The notes beneath the pieces are model-generated. The model saw only the letters and a list, made by a program, of their open reading frames with translations, searched no databases and was not told the origin of the DNA. This document shows positions 47,761-57,062 of a stretch of 64,000 nucleotides of DNA, piece after piece (the stretch's first letter is position 1; each line of letters starts with the position of its first letter). The stretch is from Molossus alvarezi (Eukaryota; Chordata; Mammalia; Chiroptera; Molossidae): NCBI GenBank assembly GCA_037176705.1, contig JBAWUJ010000040.1:372001-436000 (forward strand), written 5' to 3'. Made by a program: the position numbers and the translations under genes.

Positions 47761-50380
47761 GAAGTTCCTTGCATGGAACACTAGCTAGTTCCTTCCATGG
47801 AACACAAGCTAGTTCCTTCCTTGAAACACTAGGTAGTTCCTTCCATGGAACACTAAGTAATTCCTTGCATGGAACACTAATTAGTTCCTTCCATGGAACA
47901 CTAAGAGGTTCCTTGCATGGAACAATAGCTACTTTCTTCTAAGTAACACAAGCTAGTTTTATACATGGAACACTAGCTAGTTGCTTCCATGGAAAACTAA
48001 GTAGTTCCGTCCATGGCACAATAGTTAGGTCCTTCCATGAAACACTAAGTAGTTTTTTCATGGAACACTAGCTAGTCCTTTCATGGAACACTAAGTAATT
48101 CCTTCCATGGACCACTAAGTAGTTCCATCCATGGAACAGTAGCTAGTTCCTTCCATGGAATCTAAGTAATTCCTTCCATGGAACACTAAGTAGTTCCTCC
48201 ATGGAACACTAGCTAGTTCCTTGAATGAAGCACTAGCTATATTTTTCTGGAACACTAAGTAGTTCCTTCCATTGAATACTGAGTATTCTCTTCTTTGGAA
48301 CACAAGCTACTTCCTTCCATGGAAAACTAGCAAATTCCTTCCGTGGACCACTAAGTATTATCTTCCATGGAACACTTGGTAGTTCCTTCTATGACCCAAT
48401 AGTTAGTTCCTTTTATGGATCACTAAGTAGTTCTTTCCATATAACACTAGTTAGTTCAATACATGGAACACTAGCTACTTTCTGCCTTGGAACAATAAGT
48501 ATTTCCTTTTATGGAACAATAAGTAGTTTCTTCCATATAACACTGGCTAGTTCCTTCCACTGAACACTAGCTAATTCATTCCATAAAACAATAAGTATTT
48601 TTTTTCATGAAACACTAAGTAGTTCCTTCCATGTAACACCAGCTAGTTTCTTCCATGGAACACTACATTGTTCATTCCATGGAACAGCAGGTAGTTGCTT
48701 CCATGGAATACAAATTATTTCCTTTGATGGAACACTAGCTAATTCCTTCCATGGTACACTACGTAGTTTCGTCCATGGAACACTAAGTAGTCCCTTCCAA
48801 GGAACACCCTGTAATTCCGTCCATGGAACACTAAATAGTTCTTTCCATGGTACCCTATTAATTTCTTCCATGGAACACTAGCTAGTTCATTCCATGGAAC
48901 ACTAGCTTGTTTTTTTTCATAGAAAACTAAGTAGTTCCTTGCTTGAATCACTAGCTAGATCCATCCATGAAACATTAGCTAGAGGTTTTGATGAAACACT
49001 AGCTAGTTCCTTTCATAAAACACTAACTAGTTTCTTCCATAGAACACTAGCTAGATCCATCCATGGAACACTAAGTAGTTCCTTCTGTGGAACATTAGCT
49101 AGATACTTCCCTGGAACACGAGCTAGTTCCTTACATGAAATACTTGCTATTTTCTAACATGGAACACTAACAAGCTTTTTCCATGGAACACTATCTAGTT
49201 TCTTCCTTGGAACATTAGGTAGTTCCTTCCATCGAACACTAAGTAGTTTTTCACATGCAGAACTAAGTAATTTCTCCCATGCAACACTAGCTAGTTCCTT
49301 CCATGGTACATTAAGTAGATCTCTCCATGGAATACTAAGTAGTTTTTTACATGGAACACTAAAGTGTTCCTTTCATGGAACACTAGCTAGTTCCTTCCAT
49401 GGAACACTAAGTAGTTCCCACCATGGAACACTATGTAGTTCATTCCATAAAACACTAAGTAGTTTCTTCCCTGGAACACTACCTGGTTCCTTCCATGGAA
49501 CACTAGCTATTTCCTTCCATGAAACCCTACATCGTTTTCTCCATGAAACAGTAGCTAGTTTATTTTATGAAACACTAGCTAGTTCCTTCCATGGAACACT
49601 AGCTAGTTCCTTGCATGCAACACTAGCTAGTTCCTTTCATGGAACACTACATAGTTCCTTTCATGGAACACTACCTAGTTCCTTCCGTGGAACTCTAAGT
49701 AGTTTTTTCCATGGCCACTAACTTGTTTCTTCTATGGAACACTAGCTAGTTCCTTCCATGGAATAATAAGTAGTTCCTTCCATGGAACACAAAGTATTTC
49801 CTTCCTTGGAAAACTAAGAAGTTCCTCTAATGGAACACTAGGTAGTTTCTTCCATGGAACACTAGCTAGTCCCTTCCATGAACACTAGCTAGTTCTTGTC
49901 ATGGAAGACTAAATAGTTCTTTCCATGGATCGCTAGCTAGTTTCTTCCATAAAATACTAGCTAGGTCCTTCTCTGGAACACTAAGTACTTCATTCCCTGG
50001 AACACTAACTATTTACTTTCTTAAAATACTAGTTAGTTTCTTCCATGGAACATTAAGTAGTTACTTCCATGAAACCCAAAGTAGTTCCTTTAATGGAAAA
50101 CAAGCTAGTTTTTTCCATGGAACACTATTTAGTTTTTTTTCATGGAACACTAACTCGTTTCTTCCATGGAACACTAACTACTTTCTTCCATGGAACACTA
50201 GCTAGTTCCTTCAATGCAACACTAGCTAATTCTTTTTCATGGAGTACTAAGTAGTACCTTCCATTGAACACTAAGTAGTCTCTTGCATGGAACACTAGAT
50301 AATTTTTTCCAACGAACACTAGCATGTTCCTTCCAAGGAACACTAGCTAGTTCCTTCCATGGAACACTAACTACTTCCTT

Positions 50381-50845
50381 CTTTTATCTTTCTCTTCTTA
50401 TTTCTTCCCTCTACACAATTCTTCTTCAATTTGCACAGACCTGCTGTGACTTTCCTAGACCATTTCCTAACATGAACCTGAGAGCTTGCTCAATCTATAT
50501 GCTGTCTACACATCCCCAGATTTTCTTCTTTTTACTACTCAGACACACACGTTCCTGCTTATCCTTCCACCTTTTCTCTTTCTTGTGACCTTACTGGACA
50601 TTTCCTTGCTTCTCAGAAGTTCAGTGAGCTTGGTGTATTTTAAGTGGGTAGTCTGGTGCTGCTGGTTGACCAAAGTCTGACATAGAGCCTCTGGGACCAA
50701 CAACCTTCCATCAGACAGTGTCCATCATCCATTGGTTTATTTTATGGCTTGTTTCTGCTTAAGTCATTTTATGACCTAGTGTATCTGAAGAGCCCCACTG
50801 GTTTTAGGATGATGAGTTCAGCTTTTCAGGCTGAAGTTTCTCTAT
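50381..50845. other. Satellite edge and unassigned flank
   Basis: The array ends abruptly at about 50,380, with no gradual decay and no visible retroelement at the boundary. A short pyrimidine-rich stretch (TTTTATCTTTCTCTTC and following) comes first, then ordinary sequence in which I recognise no gene, RNA or repeat family. Short open frames exist but have no recognisable features. Confidence 0.6.
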
Positions 50846-51085
50846 TCAAGAACTGTGACTAAAAAATACCTCATCTGATGATGGCAGTGGGACATCCTCG
50901 ACATCTGGGAAGGCTGTCTGCACTCTATTGATTGCCTCCAGGCGATTCTGTAGAGGTTTCTGTGGGTCATCATCTGGAGGCAGGCTGGCAGAATTAATAA
51001 TGGCCATTGTCTTGTGGAACTTGATGTGGGGCTGGCCTGGAGTGACAGTGTCCAGCAACTGAACACTAGAGAAGATCACATTCAA
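50846..51085 (-). pseudogene. pol: Retroviral pol remnant: RT connection / RNase H start
   Basis: An 79-residue open stretch reads like the end of the gammaretroviral connection domain running into RNase H. A 'L-PDDDP-KPL' type segment is followed by a D-x2-D-x-PLP segment, and the position where RNase H normally carries its first catalytic aspartate is degraded and followed by stops. It lies only about 110 bases after the protease motif, whereas an intact pol would have over 1.5 kb of reverse transcriptase between them, so a large internal deletion is inferred. Assignment rests on remembered family patterns and should be confirmed by a protein search. Confidence 0.55.
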
Positions 51086-51129
51086 GAAGGGGATATGGGC
51101 ATTTTGTCATAATCAAAAATGAATGAGTC

Positions 51130-51310
51130 ACAGTACTTTTCCCAAGGTCTATGGTTCTCTTTGAAGTCCAGGGGTAGGTTAGGACCTCATTGGCTTGGTC
51201 AGGACTGAGTCTGCTGCACCAGTATCTACAAGAAAACTCACTAGTTTGTCCCCTGTGTTTATTGTATTATTCTGAGCTCGTTGGGAGGCTCAGTTGGAAG
51301 GAACCTTGAC
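51130..51310 (-). pseudogene. pro: Retroviral aspartic protease remnant
   Basis: Around 51,197-51,241 the minus strand encodes F-L-V-D-T-G-A followed by S-V-L-T, the catalytic loop and following strand of retroviral aspartic proteases. The hydrophobic residues before DTG and the S-V-L after it fit a gammaretroviral protease better than a betaretroviral one. An in-frame stop occurs about a dozen codons upstream, and several occur downstream. The flap and the C-terminal GRD-type motif are not recognisable. Confidence 0.75.
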
Positions 51311-52239
51311 CCCATCATTTTTCTAAGTCAAGGATGGCTTTTACTTTGCTCCTCGACACCTGACTTTGCCCTGGTCTCTTCTACTCGTAATTGGAACCTA
51401 GGCCTGCTGTTCTGACTCTTCCTCATGTTTCCCTTTTTAAAATGATCCTTTTCCATGGGCCCTATTTCCATCAGGGCTGCTATTATTTTTGCTATTCTTT
51501 TTCTTATTTTCCCCAGGAGTGTCCCTATTTTTATGTACCTTCTGAGCTATTTCAACCAATTGGGCCTGCAGGCCTAACAGGAGAACATGGTGTTGGAATA
51601 ATGTCCAAGGAAGCCCTCCCCTGGCAGAATTTGGGTCCTACCTTGGGTGGAAAAATAATTTAAAAAATTTGACCCTGGTTTTCAAAAAGACGCAGGAAAA
51701 GGAAGCGTTGTCCTAGTGTGTGTGTTTATGTGGGGCAGAGTGTTTTTAAACTGTCTCCAAGAACATTTCATGCTTGTGCTAGGATGGCACACCAGCTGCC
51801 TGGGCTGACAAGGATAGAATGTGCCCCTTCTGTGGCCAGACTGCCCTCCTCAGGGAACTCTGGAGCACTTGTGACCCCAGGGTGAGTGCCTGTGTGCCAG
51901 CCCATTGTGTGCTGCCTCTGTTTCCAAAGACAAGGGGCTCTCCACAAAGGACACGGTCCCAATGTGCAGTGGGGCATGCCATACCATGTGGAATGTGCAA
52001 AAAGGCCCACTGGCAGGTATGGTTCTTTTCAGGTTGTTTCCCCTTCTTGGCACATTTGCTACAGCTCCTTATGTATTGGGGCCTGGACACATAGGAGAGA
52101 TTCACCTCCTCTGAGGGGGTGGAAGAACAGAGGTGTAGTCTTGCATTGAGGGGTTCCAGAGGTGGCACTGTAGAGATCTTGGACTGTAGTCTTGGATTCC
52201 ACCTTGGTTGGAACACCTGAGCAGAGATGACAGACATTG
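51311..52239 (-). other. Unassigned interior of the retroviral remnant
   Basis: This lies between the nucleocapsid and protease remnants. A lysine/asparagine-rich stretch around 51,400-51,560 could be a decayed gag or gag-pro linker. The part at 51,779-52,239 has overlapping open frames on both strands with no recognised domain, and is longer than expected between nucleocapsid and protease. It may be inserted sequence or a second retroviral fragment. Confidence 0.35.
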
Positions 52240-52470
52240 CCCTATTGATTGACAAGGCTGGGGCTGGCTCTGCTTGCCTTTTTTCTGCTGGGGTTCAAGT
52301 GGTTGTCCATTGACATGAGTTCAAGAATGGCAATATTTAGCCCAATGATATCTCCGGTGGCAACAAAAACATAGTCCTGGCTGCTTGGCAAAGTTTTCTG
52401 ACTGGTTATCAGTGCTGGCACACTGCTTACACTCCTTAGCAAAATGGCCTGGCTTTCCTCAAGTAACTTC
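52240..52470 (-). pseudogene. gag: Retroviral nucleocapsid (gag) remnant, two zinc knuckles
   Basis: Two CCHC knuckles can be seen in one minus-strand frame. The second (52,330-52,371) is a complete C-X2-C-X4-H-X4-C with the aromatic residues typical of the fold. The first (52,428-52,466) keeps G-K-P-G-H and the last cysteine, but a TGA stands where the second cysteine is expected. Two knuckles are usual in betaretroviruses and in some class I endogenous groups; classical gammaretroviruses have one. A glutamine/lysine-rich tail follows. Confidence 0.8.
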
Positions 52471-52860
52471 TTTACCACTTACTCCTGCCTTACTGGCAAA
52501 GAGGACTTCTTTCAAAGCCTCAGCTATCGTGGTCCCCTGTATTTGGGAAGACCCAATATCTGAACAAATGTGGATGAATTCAGATATATTAGCTTCTTTA
52601 TGGTAAGGGCTCAGCACCTCCCTGCAGGGCTTATTAGTATTCTCATTGGCAAGCTGTTTAAATATTAATGTGCTGTCCCCTGAATCACTTATTACTCTGT
52701 AAACTGCCTGTAGCAACCAAGCTACAAAATCTTAATATGTCTTTTCAGGTCCTTGTCTGATGAATGTAAGATCTAGTGATTTCTCCCTTTTTGTTGGGAG
52801 CTCATTCCAGGCCTGTTGCTGTATCTCTGCCTTGCAGGCATTTTTCCATATTTTCCTGTG
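52459..52860 (-). pseudogene. gag: Retroviral capsid (gag) remnant with major homology region
   Basis: The major homology region is at 52,771-52,701: Q-G-P-E, then F-V and L-L-Q-A with normal spacing, interrupted by a TAA at 52,732-52,734. Downstream in the same frame come Q-L-A-x-E-N-T-N, a cysteine, and C-S-D-I-G-S, a C-terminal capsid pattern typical of betaretrovirus-like gag. The N-terminal capsid domain is not recognisable; only about 160 bases separate this from the matrix-like segment, so a deletion is likely. Confidence 0.8.
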
Positions 52861-52929
52861 GGTTTTTTTTGTGTGTGTGGGGGGGGCAGTTTGGGGTTTA
52901 TTACCAGCATTTGTGCCCTGGTCTAGGGC

Positions 52930-53260
52930 ACATGGCTCTTTAACCATGGGGGTAAATAACTCATTAATATAAGCCATTGATCAATATAAGGAAATTGGTC
53001 TGGATGTCCTGGCTCCACTGTGACCTGTTTCCAAACTGCCTGCACTAACTCAGGGTTAAAGAATCCTATGTCAGGCCAGCCCACCCCAAATGTGGGTCAA
53101 TTTAATTCACAGAAGGTCCTTAACTTTCCTCTAAATATTTTTGTGTGCTAATCAGAACTTTCCTCAGCTTCTCCTCTAAAAATATTTCAATATACTACCC
53201 AATGAGGTTTTCTGAGCAATATGGCTGCTATCCATGATTAGACTAACCATAACAAAGCTG
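52930..53260 (-). pseudogene. gag: Retroviral matrix (gag) remnant
   Basis: One minus-strand frame contains a G-W-P motif, then G-H-P-D-Q, P-Y-I and a W at characteristic spacing, and P-P-W, a pattern I associate with gammaretroviral matrix. A further upstream piece ending in L-G-S-I-L-K-Y-F may be the matrix N-terminus in another frame. TGA and TAG stops and at least one frameshift break the segment. Start codon not determined. Confidence 0.55.
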
Positions 53261-54057
53261 AGGGAGACACAGTAAGTAGGCAGCTGAAGACAAATACAAG
53301 AGAAGACACACAAGACAGAAACTTTTGCTTCGTCTGCCTGGTCACTCCCATCATGGATATTTAGATGCCTCTTGGCACTTGGCAGGCTGGTATAAACCCC
53401 CAGCATATATCATGTTCACAGGTAAAGACCAGAAATCTCCAAGAATCTGTTACTGCCCTTAGCCTTATGAGGTCATTATGGAACCACAAGTAAGGACTCA
53501 CTCAGGCTCCATAACAAGTGCCTGGAGCAGTCACTAACACAAATACACTCACACACAATCACACTGCAGAAGTTATCTATTCTTCAAGGTGATAAGACTC
53601 CCCTTCCACCCCTGTGGCAGGCCAAAAAATGTTCTATCTAGAGCAGTGTCTATGCTGTTTGGGAAGTAATCCAACTCCCCTTGTATCCCAGCAGTGGGCA
53701 AAAAAAAAAATAATTCATCCTGAGAGAACAATTTGAACCCCACCTAAGGTCTTAGGGGGATTCCCAGGAGAGGAGAAGCTGTGCTGCATCTGGTCCTCTC
53801 ACCCAGATAAATCGGTCACCCAGAACTTACCTTCAGAGACTTTTTACCAGGTCTCCTTAAAACTTTTGGGGACATTGTGACACCTCTGGGAGCTCCTTGG
53901 AAACCTAAGTAGGATCTTTGGGGCCCTGGAATGTATCAGATGTTAACGCCCCTAGAAACCTCCAGGTATCCAGCAGCCAGACCTGGAAAGGTTGCTTGCC
54001 CTAGGCATCTAACCCCTGGTGTCACAAAGCACCAGAAATCTTTCTTCAACCTCCAAA
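53261..54057 (-). other. Retroviral leader region, no gene seen
   Basis: Between the LTR and the matrix-like segment I see no coding sequence. A splice-donor-like CTGAAG/GTAAGT lies on the minus strand at about 53,827-53,836, where a retroviral major donor could sit. A primer-binding site would be expected just inside the LTR (about 54,039-54,056, beginning TGGAGG on the minus strand), but I could not match it to a specific tRNA. Short A-runs are present near 53,701-53,710. Confidence 0.45.
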
Positions 54058-54405
54058 TGTTGTAATGTATCAGTGAGATAACCAGAGACACACAGCCAAG
54101 TTGTAAAGGAGCACTTTATTCACTGGCAGGCTGTGAGGGGCATAGCCTCCCGAAATCAACAGTCCCAAGCCTTCTTTGTTGCCCACTTTTAAAGGCACAA
54201 ACTACAAAAAATACTACATTCTTGGGGTCACTTTTGGCAGTGTTAAGGGGGGATCTCATACCAAAAAGGCAAGAGGAGCTGTTACAGGGTTCGGGGCAAC
54301 CATTAAGCTCTTTCTCTCATTAATTCCTCAAAGTTTCTCAAGGTTATCAATAACCCCCTTATCTTCATAGTTTTCTCTGGATTTCTCAAGGCACTCATGT
54401 TCACA
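54058..54405 (-). repeat. Probable retroviral LTR, minus strand
   Basis: The proposed 348-base LTR reads TGTGAACATG at one end and ends ACAACA on the minus strand, so it has TG...CA termini. It contains a TATA-like CCTTTAAAAGTG (54,184-54,195) and an AATAAA polyadenylation signal (54,115-54,120) about 70 bases downstream, followed by a U5-like stretch. The termini are inferred, since no second LTR is available for comparison. Confidence 0.6.
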
Positions 54406-54985
54406 AGAAACCACCAGGGTATGTATGTGCAGAAACTGAGGGTCAGAATGGAGTTACTTCAATTGCTGGCTCTGCCACTGAGTGGAGAAGCCTGAGGACA
54501 GGATGCCTAGGGGGCAGGGTTGAGACAGATGCCACTTCCCGCAGGAGTCCCCTGAGTAGCAATTATCATGGAGCCCACATTGGGCAGCTTAGATATCTGG
54601 ACAGCACTGCCATCCTGACCTCAGCACAGCCAGTCCAGAACAGAATGTTCAGTGGTTTCTGCCATGTATCAGCCTTTGAGTGATGAACAGAGCACCACTA
54701 ATATCAGCCTCCTCCCTGAGCACTGATCCAAGCCTCCTCTGAGCGCCTGTATGCCAAGCCACAGTCCCAACAAAATAGAACTTCCTCAGGTGCCACTTGC
54801 ACTGTTTGGCCCAGGAAGTCCCAGGAAGGGACCCTCCAGCCTCATTTTTATTTTTCAGGGACACCTATTGACCTCAGAGTCTGCATTTCCAAATGCCCCC
54901 TTGGCTCAGAAGAGAAAGAGAAAACAAACTATTCAAATAACCAACTGAAGTTCAACAGGAAACCACAGCATAAAATCATAGCCTC
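54406..54985. other. Unassigned intergenic sequence
   Basis: I see no gene, structured RNA or repeat family in this stretch. Short open frames on both strands have no conserved motifs. Confidence 0.5.
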
Positions 54986-55150
54986 CATTTCCTGACTGGT
55001 AGGTCAGCTGGTGGGAGTGTCATTTTGATAAAACAAGGTTTGGGGTTCAATCCCCAACGAGGGCACATACAAGAAGCCACTAAGCAATAAATAAATAAAG
55101 AAAAAAATCTGTTTTTTTTTCTCTCTTTCTCTCAAAAATCCAATCAATTG
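54986..55150 (+). mobile_element. tRNA-derived SINE, VES-like (bat type)
   Basis: It starts CCTGACTGGTAGGTCAGC, carries a pol III box-B-like GGTTCAATCC, then GAGGGCACATACAAGAAG, an AATAAATAAATAAA stretch, and a TTTCTCTCTTTCTCTC pyrimidine tail with AAAAATCCAATCAATTGG. This layout matches the VES family of bat SINEs as I remember it. It is diverged and not obviously flanked by clear target-site duplications. It is the main evidence that the host is a bat. Confidence 0.75.
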
Positions 55151-55255
55151 GTTAAGTGATTGGCTCCTGTTCATATGGGGTCAGAGAGATAAATGGGCAT
55201 TTCAGTATCACTGCTGGCCCCTGGGCTGACACCAGCTTCCCACACAAAAACAAGG

Positions 55256-55490
55256 AGACCAACTACCAACACATGTGTGTCCCTGTACGCACCTTACACA
55301 TACTACAATACACAGGGTCACACACTCACCTGACACACAAGTGAACAGAAATGTACAGGTACACAAATACAAAAGAAACACAAGGGAACAGTCGAGTGTT
55401 CCCATAGGTGCACAGGTATCCAGACACAAGTATAGAGGAACATTCCAAACACATGTTCACAGTCACAGAGATACACACACCAGGACGCCA
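55256..55490. repeat. Degenerate CA-rich low-complexity stretch
   Basis: ACA/CACA-rich sequence with short imperfect repeats (ACACATAC, CACACTCACC, CACACAAG, GTACACAAATACA). It creates open frames on both strands that have no domain. It is best read as a decayed (CA)n-type microsatellite. Confidence 0.6.
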
Positions 55491-56780
55491 GTCCAAAACC
55501 TGTGCAGGCAGGCCTAAGACACCAGTGCTTTACAGACCATGACCCTCCCCCAAAATAAACATCTCTCCTTCCCAGCACAACAACCTGCCTCTTAGCCAAC
55601 ATTTTCTGTCCATGGCCCCAGGTCCCTAAACTAAGAAGGTCCTAAGGACAGGCCTTGCCCTCCAGTGGATGCTCACTGAGTTAGCTTCTGAATCCCAGGC
55701 AAGAACTGTGAACAGAAAGAAGGTGGAGAAGTACCTACTCACCAGCCAGTCCCATTGCTGAGCACCAAGGAGTAAGCTCCAATCAGGCTGCCATGTTTCC
55801 AAAGCAGAGACAGATTTCAAGCAAGGGTCTACCGACATTGGTGGTGCCACACTTACTATGTCACTCTACCGTGGCCCCCGGTGCCACAATGAAGGGGTTG
55901 GACTATAGCTCCAGGTGCCAGACATGCCAAAAGACCTCAACTTCTTAGAAGAGGTGGCTGCCAGGGCCCTCCTCACTGCCTCTACAGAAACCCAGAATCT
56001 GCACTGAGGTGGTTCTGTGGGACAGAACCTTCTCCAGGACCATAGCCTCAGACATCACATGGGGCACCAAATGGCCCTGGACAGCAGTGCCCACTGGCAC
56101 ATCCAGCATGCTCTCTTCTCCATGCCCCAGGGACCCACATGCAACATGAATAGTCTTTAGAGCTTCCAAGACACCTGAGCCCAGAGCCAACGTTGAGCCC
56201 TGAATTTCTCAATGGTGAAGGAAAAGGCATTTCTGCAGGCAACCTTCACACATTAGCCTGCACCTCCCTGGCCTTCTCCCAACCAAGAAGGGCATCTGCC
56301 TGGCCAGCACTGCAGAACCCTGCAGCCCTGTGCCATCCTGTCAGGAACCCTGTAAGCCTAGAGCTCTGTCATTTGTCCCTTTCTTGGTTAGGGCTCTGTG
56401 GGTTCCTCACAGTTCTCCAGGGGATGGTCCCGAGAAGCATTTGCCCTCCCTGTGAACCTACATGTTTGTTTAGACATGAGGCCTCTTCAAAGTTATTTCC
56501 AGGTGGCGCTATCATATTCCTATACCGCTCAGTGTTCATGAAGGTGGTAAGGACTGGGCTCCCCTTCCCTTGGGTAGCCTCTCCTCCAAGTCCAGCACCA
56601 ACCTAAGCCCACTGCTAGCTGACCCTCTCTTTGAAGGAACCCCCCAGACAAGGGATCCAATCCTCAGGGATGCAAAAGGCATGCTCTGAAACCAGCTCAC
56701 CTGGAGGGTGTCCTGACTGTATCCCTGGCACTGCTGGTATTGTCAGAGAAATGTAAATAATTTCTGGCAAATAATGTAAA
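55491..56780. other. Unassigned intergenic sequence
   Basis: GC-richer, non-repetitive sequence. A 137-codon open frame at 56,193-56,606 (plus) and shorter ones on both strands have no recognised domain, no splice context that I can support, and composition like their surroundings. I do not call a gene. Confidence 0.5.
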
Positions 56781-57062
56781 ACAGAGAAAGACAAGATTCA
56801 TATGATCTCACTTATTTGTGGAATATAATGAACATAACAGTCTGAGGAAGGGGGTAGTCCAAGAGATGCGGAAGTGGGATACAGACTGACAATCCCCTAA
56901 ATAGAAGGGGGGGGAAGAGATAAACCACAGAATTTATATGCATGTATGCATGAACAGTGGACATGGACAACAAACTGGGGAAAGGGCAGGGAGGGAGGGG
57001 GAGGGGGAACCAGTGGGGGAAAAAGGAGAAACATCTGTAACAAAAATTAATTAATAAAAAAA
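56781..57062 (+). mobile_element. LINE-1 3' end fragment (plus)
   Basis: This is the L1 3' end: AGAAAGACAAGATTCATATG, CTCACTTATTTGTGGAATAT, then 3' UTR with GAGATAAACCACAGAA and a G-rich segment (GGGAGGGAGGGGGAGGGGG), ending ACATCTGTAACAAAAATTAA and a short A tail at 57,055-57,062. Only the last codons of ORF2 and the 3' UTR are present. The same tail is recognisable in the copy ending near 63,540. The A tail abuts directly a minus-strand L1. Confidence 0.85.

Larger units (their letters stand above)
30464..50380 (+). repeat. 24-bp satellite array, right block, plus orientation
   Basis: The satellite returns to plus orientation and runs to a sharp end at about 50,380, where the last recognisable unit passes into unrelated sequence. 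Units here seem somewhat closer to consensus than in the left block, with many stretches where the TTCCATGGAACACTAG core is exact. This block contains the clearest recent duplications: the exact 336-bp step at 37,106-37,807, the 213-bp triplication at 45,181-45,750 and a perfect three-unit run at 46,697-46,768. Longer paralogous blocks share the one-base-deleted unit TATGTACACTAGCAGG. Confidence 0.97.
50846..54405 (-). mobile_element. Decayed endogenous retrovirus, minus strand
   Basis: On the minus strand the order of recognisable parts is LTR (54,405-54,058), leader with a splice-donor-like site, matrix-like segment, capsid with the major homology region, nucleocapsid with two zinc knuckles, protease active site, and the connection/RNase H start. 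Reading frames are broken by stops and shifts, most of reverse transcriptase is absent, and no integrase, env or second LTR is recognisable. The element is an old, non-functional copy. Matrix, protease and RNase H look gammaretrovirus-like (class I). The capsid tail and the two-knuckle nucleocapsid look closer to betaretroviruses, or to class I groups that carry two knuckles. It could be one mosaic element or two overlapping insertions. Confidence 0.8.

Noticed and set aside
1..50380. CRISPR-like array
   Set aside because: Repeats are contiguous at 24 bp with no unique spacers, and the surrounding L1, SINE and retroviral sequence is mammalian.
1..50380. Telomeric or alpha-satellite-like DNA
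   Set aside because: There is no TTAGGG run, no ~171-bp unit, and no CENP-B-box-like motif in the consensus.
51779..52255. 158-codon minus-strand open frame as a cellular gene
   Set aside because: It overlaps several open frames on both strands within a decayed retrovirus and has no recognised domain. Its cysteine cluster does not match the CCHC spacing.
54039..54056. A specific tRNA primer-binding site for the retrovirus
   Set aside because: The sequence inside the LTR begins TGGAGG but matches no tRNA 3' end well enough to name.
55208..55602. Cysteine-rich minus-strand open frames
   Set aside because: The residues come from reading the degenerate CA-rich repeat (TG-rich on that strand), which yields C and V codons by composition.
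56193..56606. 137-codon plus-strand open frame
   Set aside because: A single ORF in GC-rich intergenic sequence with no domain, no conserved motif and no supported exon structure.
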